This document shows positions 56,447 to 64,000 of a stretch of 64,000 bases of DNA, one piece after another. Position 1 is the stretch's first letter; the number at the start of each line of letters is the position of its first letter. Location: NCBI GenBank assembly GCA_028829895.1, contig CM054181.1, forward strand, positions 34,086,259-34,150,258. Direction: 5' to 3'. The position numbers and the translations under genes were made by a program. The notes below the pieces were generated by a model that saw only the letters and a program-made list of their open reading frames with translations, did no database searches and was not told the origin of the DNA. The DNA is from Sinotaia quadrata. Taxonomy: Eukaryota > Mollusca > Gastropoda > Architaenioglossa > Viviparidae.

Positions 56447-56452
56447 TTTATT
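56447..56452 (-). terminator. Candidate polyadenylation signal of gene C
   Basis: AATAAA on the minus strand, about 143 bases after the stop codon of gene C. Another AATAAA lies at 56408-56413. Confidence 0.35.
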
Positions 56453-56594
56453 TAAAACTGACATACAGCAAGTTCTATGACAGATACCGAAATTTACAAG
56501 AGGTCGTTTTTTTTAATTTTTAGCTCTGTTTTCTTGTCGGAATCAGTCGTTACTGTTGTCTGCTGCTATGTTTCTGGAAACGTATAAGAGTCTT

Positions 56595-57229
56595 TTATAG
56601 CAGCACTGCTTGCGGTTCATCTATGACTGGGATGTTGCCGAGTGGGACCAACTGAGCGAAAGGCTCAGTAGCCTCCTCAACATAGATGTGGCCGAGTGGG
56701 ACCAGCTGAGCGAAAGGCTCAGTAGCCTCCTCAACATAGATGTGGCCGAGTGGGACCAGCTGAGCAAAAGGTTCAACAGCCTCTTCAACATAGATGTGGC
56801 CGAGTGGGACCAGCTGAGCGACGGGTTCGTCTCCCAACGGAATCAGCATGGGCTCAGGAATCTCCTCGACGAAGATGTGGCCGAGTGGGACCAACTGAGC
56901 GAAAGGTTCAGTAGCCTCTTCAACATAGATGTGGCCTAGTGGGACCAACTGAGCGAAAGGTTCAGTAGCCTCTTCAACATAGATGTGGCCGAGTGGTACC
57001 AGCTGAGCGACGGGTTCGTCTCCCAACGGAATCAGCATGGGCTCTGGGATTTCCTCAACAAAGATGTGGCCCAGCGGTACAAGTTGTGCTCTCGGTTCTT
57101 CGGCCTTTACCTCACTGGAAAACGGAATGAGTTCAATTCCTAGGTCGGCATTGGTTAGTTTTTGGTCAGTAACTGGAATGTTACCCAGGGGAATTAGCAT
57201 GGCCCTAGGCTCTTCGGAAAACACCAGGG
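56595..57229 (-). CDS. Gene C exon 2: secreted 18-residue repeat protein
   Basis: 635 bases from acceptor ttttttcag to TAA at 56595-56597. With exon 1 it gives 222 residues: MRGLLFFAALAS + LVFS then EEPRAMLIPLGNIPV. A short unique region (DQKLTNADLGIELIPFSSEV) leads into eight PLG-centred repeats of 18 residues, AQLVPLGHIYVEEATEPF being the commonest. Variant units HIFVEEIPEPMLIPLGDEPV occur twice, so the array itself was duplicated in blocks. There is no Cys, dibasic cleavage site or transmembrane segment after the signal peptide. The mature chain is strongly acidic and Pro/Val-rich, suggesting an extracellular structural, mucus, matrix or egg-type protein. That role is inference. The GC content is high compared with flanking DNA. 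Plus-strand frames (DVAEWDQLSERLSSLLNI type) are mirror artefacts. Confidence 0.8.
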
Positions 57230-57825
57230 CTGAAAAAAGTACCAAAGATTTATATATGCGATTTTCATCATCAGTCCAATAAACACGTGTCTCTAAGGAT
57301 ATATTTGTCATTACTATTAATATTACTCTTATTTTTTATTATTCATGATGATGATGACGATGATAACAACGACGATGATGACAAAGATTTTAGTTCAAAG
57401 ATCTGGCTTTGCACATGAGCTCTAGTGTGAATGTTTCCTGGACATTAACAGACTGTCTACTAGGTTTGGATTATGTAAGTTATCAGTAAGTTAATGTTGT
57501 GCCGCACGCTCACTGTACTAAATATAGCCGGAGTAGTCAATAGCAGGCAAGCTTTACTGGACGAATGGATTGAAATGAAATGAGTTAATCAAACACATAT
57601 TTATTACATGAGAGAACTAAAGTTGTGAACCTGGCTAATCTATACATAAAGTTTCTCTCTATGGTGTGCAGGTACGTCTGTTTGAGAGTGTGCGTATATG
57701 TTTATGAGTTTGGGAGTGTGTATAAGTGTGAGTGTGTGTATATATATTAGTGTCTGAGTGCATATATGTTTATGCATGTGTTTGAGTATGTGTTTATGTG
57801 TTTGTGAGTATATATATTTAAAAGT

Positions 57826-57935
57826 GTGTACAGGTGAGTATATATGTTTAAAAGTGTGTACAGGTGAGTATATATGTTTAAAAGTGTGTGCAGGTGAGTA
57901 TATATGTTTAAAAGCGTGTGTAGGTGAGTATATTT
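57826..57935. repeat. Minisatellite, 30-bp unit
   Basis: About four copies of gtgagtatatatgtttaaaa followed by gtgtgtacag. Confidence 0.9.
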
Positions 57936-58309
57936 GTCTAAAAGTGATATGTAAGAGAGTGCGTAGGTGACTTTTATGTGAGTATGTGTTAACAAAATGT
58001 CGCTATGATTTTATTTTTGAATATGCATTTTGAAATACATGTCCATTAAGTTATTACTCTGGTGGGTGCCATTGAATTCTCGAGGCCCTCTTCAAGTTTA
58101 TGGCTGTAATATAACACGAAACTCAGCAGCTTGTGCTTGTATCAAACTCACACGCATGCATGCGCGCGCACCACACACACGACCGCACACACGCACAAAG
58201 GACTTTGTTAAAGTGGCAGTAAAGCAGCGTGAGAGCACTGAAACGCAACATATAAATAAATGGATGTTTGTACTTTTAGAACCTTTTGTGCCAAGACTCG
58301 ACCCTCACA

Positions 58310-58785
58310 GCTGTTCTATTACACAACACAAATACTGTAGCACACAGCACAGCTGTTTTAGTAAACAACACAAATACTGTAGCACACTGCCCAGCTGTTT
58401 TAGTACACAACACAAATACTGTAGCACACTGCACAGCTGTTTTAGTAAACAACACAAATACTGTAGCACACACTGCCCAGCTGTTTTAGTAAACAACACA
58501 AATACTGTAGCACACTGCCCAGCTGTTTTAGTAAACAACACAAATGCAGTAGCATATTGCACACCTGTTTTAGTACACAACACAAATACTATAGAATAAT
58601 GTACAATTTGTTTAGTACATGTCACAAATAGTGTAGCACACTGCACAGCTGTTTTAGTAAACAAAACAAATGCAGTAGCATATTGCACAGCTGTTTTAGT
58701 ACACAACACAAATACTATAGAATAATGTACAACTGTTTTAGTACACATCACAAATACTAATAGCATATTGCACAGCTGTTTTTAC
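58310..58785. repeat. Minisatellite, 42-bp unit, about 11 copies
   Basis: Direct copies beginning cagctgttttagtacacaac, then acaaatactgtagcacactgca. Because 42 is a multiple of three, several frames on both strands are open (NTNTVAHCTAVLVN type). The position in the gene C intron argues against coding. Confidence 0.9.
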
Positions 58786-59224
58786 TGGGACAAAACATAT
58801 GTAATGGAGGGAAGCCAAAAGATAGATCATGTTTCAATGCTGATTTTTTAAAATTATGATTTAACTAAAAAACGATTTATTTACTTGGATTTTAAAATGG
58901 CGAATCAATTCTTCTCTATTTCAAACTGTTTCCGGAAAATATTAAAAATCTCCAAATGATTGAAGTTGCTGATGGATCAGTCATAAAATATTTACACACG
59001 AATGAAGTAGCATTGACGTGTTTAGTAGCATTGTAGTAGCACATGTAGTGATATACTTTTTAATTGTTTGAAAGATATTTTGCAGTGCTCTTGGTAGTAT
59101 AAACATAATAGGATCACTAACATTTAAGTTTTGATAATAAGAAACACAGACAATCAATAAAAACGCTATTCCGTTTGAATAAAAGCAAAATAGCCAAACC
59201 ACACGAAGACACTTTAATATCGCA

Positions 59225-59412
59225 CTTGACAGTCCCACAACTTGACAATCTCGCCAACAGTCCCACGATTTTACAGTCTTACAAAAACTTAACATTCCCA
59301 CAATTTGACAGACCCACACCTTAACAATCTCACAACTAGCCAGTCCCATAACTAAGCAGTCCTCCAGTTTGGAAGCACCCCACAATTTCTCAATCCCACA
59401 ACTTCCAAGGCC
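59225..59412. repeat. Degenerate ~19-20-bp tandem repeat
   Basis: Repeated cacaacttgacagtccca-like units, about nine diverged copies. Confidence 0.7.
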
Positions 59413-59925
59413 GCACACGACTCTTCATTAGAAAATAAAATACAGTACACAAATGAGCTGAAAAGTCTCTAGCTGCATTTTTCAGTTCCTTATTCTTTAA
59501 AGTCATCTAGTGCTGTACATTCACGTCACTCAGACTGTTCCTATTACATCCTGTCATGAAGGTAAATAAGATCGGGATTTGGCTTGAGTTACCTCGCTTT
59601 ACAGTCCTTAGAGTGAGCGAGTTAAGCCGTACCAGCACTTTGTGTGGAGGTGCATGGCTGTCTTTGCACGTTCTTTGTTTAAAACAAAGACTTACATCGC
59701 CCATCTTGTGAAAACTTTTCTTATTCACTAAACGTTATCAAATGTTTAAATCGTCAAAGCTGTTACATTTACTTAACGAATCTGAACTGATTTTAAATAA
59801 AGCGTAATTTCGTACATTCACACTTGCACGAACGTCAAAGTTTTTGTTCAGGCAACAACTATAGGCGAGACAACAGAGAAAAATTTTGAGAAGTGAATTT
59901 TAAATAATATAATAATAAAACTCAC

Positions 59926-59959
59926 AAGCAAGAGCAGCAAAAAACAGTAGGCCCCTCAT
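59926..59959 (-). CDS. Gene C exon 1: start and signal peptide
   Basis: ATG at 59959, 11 codons plus one base, donor CTTGCTT|GTGAGT. It encodes MRGLLFFAALA; the split codon with exon 2 gives Ser. The h-region LLFFAALASLVF followed by S and EEP is a clear secretory signal peptide, with probable cleavage around residues 16-17. The precise agreement of donor, acceptor and phase makes the two-exon model strong. Confidence 0.8.
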
Positions 59960-60020
59960 GGTGATGGTACTAGCGCTGTCTTCACGGAGTCAGGAGTCAG
60001 CTAGCTAAATGAGATGTTGG

Positions 60021-60053
60021 CACTTTTTAAATGTTTTCCACTTCCACGTCATC
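60021..60053 (-). promoter_or_regulatory. Candidate TATA box and CRE half-site of gene C
   Basis: On the minus strand an ATTTAAAAAG element at about 60022-60031 lies some 65 bases before the ATG, with a TGACGTG half-CRE at about 60045-60051 just upstream. Spacing fits a TATA promoter with a short 5' UTR. Confidence 0.4.
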
Positions 60054-60202
60054 GCTCAACATGTGCAGAATTCCCACATCCCTCTCAGCACCTCGTCACT
60101 TATACTTTAATTTATCTTAGCTGTGAGAAGAGATGGGTGGGGGATGTCTAAATTAGACGTTTCAAAAGTTGGGCGGTCAATAAGCGTTTGAGCGATTACA
60201 AA

Positions 60203-60637
60203 TTATGATGGTAAACTTATTTCTGTGAGGAAAGAAAAAATACCTAGAGTAGTTCCATCTGAATCAGAACTAGGACAATAAAATGCACAATCATAGCTGT
60301 GAATTGGCGAACCATTTGAGCTAAAGCTGGTCATATCAGCACAATCATAGCTGTGAGTTGGCGAACCATTTGAGCTAAAGCTGGTCATATCAGCACAATC
60401 ATAGCTGTGAGTTGGTGAACCATTTAAGCTAAAGCTATTAAACTCAGCACAATCATAGCTGTAAGTTGGCGAACCATTTAAGCTAAAGCTATTAAACTCA
60501 GCACAATCATAGCTGTGAATTGGCGAACCATTTGAGCTAAAGCTGGTCATCTCAGCACAATCATAGCTGTGAGTTGGCGAACCATTTAAGCTAAAGCTAT
60601 TAATCTCAACACAGGCATAACTGTGAGGTGAGGGCAA
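60203..60637 (-). repeat. 54-bp tandem repeat with long open frame, possibly coding
   Basis: About six near-identical 54-bp copies. Only one of six frames is open throughout, giving 18-residue units of the type SYDCAEFNSFSLNGSPTH. The frame begins after an excellent acceptor-like tract (cttgccctcacctcacag, at 60626-60643) and ends near a possible donor at 60241. No start, promoter or partner exon could be joined. It may be an exon of a further minus-strand gene or a non-coding minisatellite. Two alternating variants (EMTSFSSN and EFNSFSLN) suggest block duplication. Confidence 0.4.
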
Positions 60638-60699
60638 GATGAAGGGAAGAGACTACTCATTAATCCAGTTCAACCTTGTCTACCAAAGGCATAGCTGAA

Positions 60700-61320
60700 G
60701 GGGACTGGGACATGATAGGCGATGAACCCTAGCTAGAATACATTGTACTCGTAGCTATGGTAAGAATAGGGCAAACAGAGATATGATGAACTATGTGACT
60801 CAAACCTTAACTAGAATACATTGTGTAGTAAGACTAGGGCAAAGACTTAGTAAACAATGTGACTCAAACCTTAACCAGAATACATTATGTGGAAGAAGAG
60901 GGCAAACAGATACTTGGTGAACTGTGTGACTCGAACCGTAAGTAGAATACAGTGTACTATTAGCTGTATAAAGAAGATGGAACACTGTGTGGACTCAAAC
61001 CTTAACCAGAATACATTATATTCATAGCTGTGGTAAAAAGAGGGCACATAGAGACTTTGGTGAACTGTGAGACCCAAACCTTAACTAGAATACGTTGTAC
61101 TCATAGCTGTGGTAAGAAGTGGGCAAACGGAGACTTTGTGAACTGTGTGACTGCGACCTTAACTAGAATACATTGCAGTCATATTTGTTGTAAGAAGAGG
61201 ACAAATAGAGACTTAGTGAACAGTGTGACTCAAACCTTAACTAGAATACAATGTACTCTTAGCTGTGGTAGAAGAGGTCACGAAAGGCTTAGTGATCTGT
61301 GTGATTCAAACCATAACTAG
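60700..61320. repeat. Minisatellite, roughly 75-90-bp unit
   Basis: About seven degenerate copies containing aaccttaactagaatacatt, gtactcatagctgtggtaag and aagagggcaaacagagactt followed by ggtgaactgtgtgactc. It shares 'catagctgtg' with the neighbouring 54-bp array. Short ORFs are incidental. Confidence 0.85.
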
Positions 61321-62477
61321 CAGAGTCTCAACTAGCCTTTTGAAACAAACTTATAAGCATAGTGTTATAGCAACTTTACCACGCTCTTGGCTGAGTGTCC
61401 ATTGCTGAAAATTCGAAGGATTTAATTTTTTTTTACACTGGACATACAACCTGATTTATTTACAAAGATCATTACCCTTGCTTTAGAGATTCACAGTAAA
61501 ATAAAGTTTAAACATATTACTCATAAAAGATGAAAACTAAATCCAAACCTAATATAAATTACAAACCCACATATGTCTATATATTGCATTGGAAATTTAA
61601 GCATCATTGCAAATGCCGTTAAACTTTCATAACGTTACTAAGGCTATTCATATGGCATTAGAATATACTGTAAATTTTCTGTCACCAATCGTTATTCTGT
61701 AATTAAAAATGTTCTTTATATTTGTAAACAAAATATTACATTAACTTAAAAAGTCGAATAATATAACAAAAAACCCTACGTCAAAAGTTTTGATTTATTA
61801 AGACGTTGTTAGTAACTGTGAAATCTGTACAAGCTTGTGTCGTGTTTGTCAGTGACTGCAGATGAATTTCTAAATCTGTACAACTTCACGTCAGGCTTTT
61901 TGTTTGATGAGTTTGTTAGTGGCTGAAGATGGAGGTCTAAACCTGATTTCCCATATCCAGTCTCGTGTCAGAGTGCTGTTCCATGTTCCTTAATGATTGC
62001 ATACCGATTTCTTGAAAACAACCAGAGTGGATTTAGTGATTGGTTTATTAGAGAGAACCAATAATTTAGTTTGTTATACTTTTAAGTTTGAGCATGGAAA
62101 TGCTGTTGCTGTGGTTTCGTGTAGTGTTAGGTCTTGCTGACCCGCAGTGAAAGAATTTCATGACTTTTTGAGATCTTACAAATATCTATCGGTTCTATGA
62201 CTTCTGGGCGGGCGACATTTTACAAACGACACTTAGCGGGCGACAAGTGGCTAACGTCAACTAGCTAATGACACATGCTCAGTAATAACTGGCGAATGGC
62301 AAGTGACTTGTGCTTAATACGATATACGACATTTTGCTAAACAACAGAAAAAAACGTATGTAATTACCTGATTCATTCTGCAGATGTAAGTCATGCGTAA
62401 AGCCAATTGTCACTAGCCGGTTGTGTCTAGCCAGTTGTCACAAACCTCTTGTCGCCAGCCCACCTGTCTGGCCACCA
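61321..62477. other. Non-coding sequence, nothing firm
   Basis: AT-rich to 62180, then a GC-richer stretch (62200-62460) with gcgacaagtggctaacg-like copies and an imperfect inverted counterpart around 62410-62455. A two-copy ~80-bp repeat occurs at about 61815-61940. No gene is supported. Confidence 0.5.

Positions 62478-62553
<76 letters not shown>
62478..62553. repeat. (CTAT)n microsatellite
   Basis: About 19 uninterrupted CTAT/TATC units. Confidence 0.95.
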
Positions 62554-62554
<1 letters not shown>

Positions 62555-62759
62555 GTCTATTTGTCTGCCTTTCTGTCGTCTAACTATCTATCTACCTACA
62601 CACACACGCTATATATACATACCCCACAAATGTATGCATTTAGCAAGTGTGCCCTTATATTTTATATTTTGTAAGTGCCCGTATATCTAACTAACGCATG
62701 TTACACTTAATCTGCAGCTTATACATGTATCTACATTTTAGTGAAAGTATTTTTCTTTG

Positions 62760-62872
62760 CTCAGGTCAAAACAGTCCGTCTGTATTGTTGCGTATTAACC
62801 AATATCCAGGTCAAAACAGCCCTTTCTGAGCTGTTGCATATTAACCAATATCCAGCACAAAACAGCCCTTCA
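62760..62872. repeat. Tandem repeat, about 57-bp unit, two copies
   Basis: Copies share ggtcaaaacagccctt and gttgcatattaaccaatatc. Confidence 0.85.
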
Positions 62873-63109
62873 GTGATTTTGATTAAAAAGTAGACAAAAA
62901 AACCTTCTGAGAATATTGAATTTGACATATTTGAGCGTTAGAAATTCGTGATTTCAACTATCATTCCGTATATTGCTTCTGTATTTTCCGGTTATTAGAA
63001 CTGCTTGTTCACTTCTATTGTTAAAGTTCAATTTTTGTATATATGTGCGCTTCTTCTATTAAGAGGAGAGAAGGAGCCAAAGAAAATATCTTCAACTGAG
63101 AATTACAGC

Positions 63110-64000
63110 TGCAGTCAGGCAGCAGAGAATGAACAAAAGACAAACACAAACATTAAATAAACGAGAAAGACAGACACGAAGATTAGACAAACGGAAACAC
63201 AGAAACAAACATTTAACAAATAAGAAACACGGACACAAATATTAGACAAGCGAGAAACACTTCACTGGAAAAGAAAGGCAGACACAAACAACAGTCTGGA
63301 AAAGGAAGGCAGATACAAACAACAGTCAGAAAAAGGAAGGCAGATACAAACAACAGTCAGAAAAAGGAAGGCAGACACAAACAATAGACTGGAAAAGGAA
63401 TGCAGACACAAGCAAAAGACTGGAAAAGGAATGCAGACACAAACAACAGTCAGAAAAAGGAAGGCAAATACAAACAACAGTCAGAAAAAGGAAGGCAGAC
63501 ACAAACAATAGACTGGAAAAGGAATGCAGACACAAGCAAAAGACTGGAAAAGGAAGGCAGACACAAACAACAGACTGGAAAAGGAAGGCAGATACAAACA
63601 ATAGACTGGAAAAGGAATGCAGACACAAGCAAAAGACTGGAAAAGGAAGGCAGACACAAACAATAGACTGGAAAAGGAAGGCAGATACAAACAACAGATT
63701 GACTGGAAAAGGAAAGCAGACACAAACAACAGTCTGGAAAAGGAAGGCAGACATAAACAATAGACTGGAAAAGGAAGGCAGGCACAAACAATAGACTGGA
63801 AAAGGAAGGCAGATACAAACAACAGATTGACTGGAAAAGGAAAGCAGACACAAACAACAGTCTGGAAAAGGAAGGCAGACATAAACAATAGACTGGAAAA
63901 GGAAGGAAGGCACAAACAATAGACTGGAAAAGGAAGGCAGACACAAACAATAGACTGGAAAAAGAAGGCAGTTACAAACAATAGACTGACTGTAAAAGGA
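63110..64000. repeat. Minisatellite array, 31-bp unit, cut by window end
   Basis: From 63270 onward there are over 20 copies of gactggaaaaggaaggcaga followed by cacaaacaata. A more diverged ~36-bp precursor-like region runs 63125-63260. Variants (gtc-for-gac, caagcaaaa) recur in blocks. Long minus-strand frames over it ([11 protein letters not shown] type) result from the lack of stops in the repeat and are not supported as genes. Confidence 0.9.

Larger units (their letters stand above)
57230..59925. other. Intron of gene C with three minisatellites
   Basis: The single 2.7-kb intron carries arrays at 57826-57935, 58310-58785 and 59225-59412. The rest has short GAT (57345-57375) and TG-rich tracts (57670-57760) and otherwise nothing recognised. 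Confidence 0.7.

Noticed and set aside
56610..57282. Plus-strand DVAEWDQLSERLSSL repeats
   Set aside because: Shadow of gene C exon 2, which has a signal peptide, splice sites and a complete frame on the other strand.
58030..58766. ORFs over the 42-bp array
   Set aside because: They lie in the intron of gene C and many frames are open because the unit lacks stops.
1..64000. tRNA and rRNA genes
   Set aside because: I looked for tRNA B-box-like GGTTCGAATCC sequences and rRNA-like blocks and saw none; a dedicated scan could still find a divergent one.

Overview
This is eukaryotic, animal-type DNA. It is AT-rich, with long introns, GT/AG splice sites that hold phase from exon to exon, hAT, piggyBac and LINE remnants, and very dense mini- and microsatellites. 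No bacterial or organelle features were seen. The species cannot be fixed from the sequence; a marine or molluscan-type invertebrate genome is a guess from overall texture only. Most of the content is intron, intergenic DNA and tandem repeat. Three genes can be supported, all on the minus strand. Exons were found by reading splice sites and requiring phase continuity. Gene A runs from 38403 leftwards past the window start. It has 11 exons here and about 1415 codons. It encodes a basic N-terminus with no acidic residues (presequence-like), one giant exon of 1101 codons built from about 65 copies of a 13-residue acidic/polar repeat, a single KH RNA-binding domain split over two exons, and a charged Lys/Ser/Glu tail in which one exon has been tandemly duplicated. 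Gene B (about 55785 to 49944) is only partly resolved: two phase-compatible exons, a probable first exon with a CRE/ETS-type promoter, and a C-terminus of 15-residue repeats. Its family is not recognised. Gene C (59959 to 56595) is complete in two exons. It encodes a secreted protein of about 222 residues with a signal peptide and 18-residue repeats of the type AQLVPLGHIYVEEATEPF. Layout: 1-38.4 kb is gene A, whose introns contain a hAT element with perfect 8-bp target duplications, a short hAT MITE, a piggyBac-like transposase fragment, the 3' end of a dead non-LTR retrotransposon, a candidate solo LTR and several minisatellites. 38.4-49.9 kb is intergenic with retroelement-like debris. 49.9-55.9 kb is gene B with minisatellites in its introns. 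56-60 kb is gene C, with three minisatellites in its single intron. 60.2-64 kb is a run of tandem repeats, the last of which is cut by the window end. No pathway links the three genes. Their shared feature is a coding minisatellite (39, 45 and 54 bp units, all multiples of three) in each one, in a region where non-coding tandem arrays are equally common. That expansion of in-frame repeats is the most notable biology here, with gene C (secreted repeat protein) and gene A (KH plus giant repeat exon) as the best candidates for undescribed proteins.
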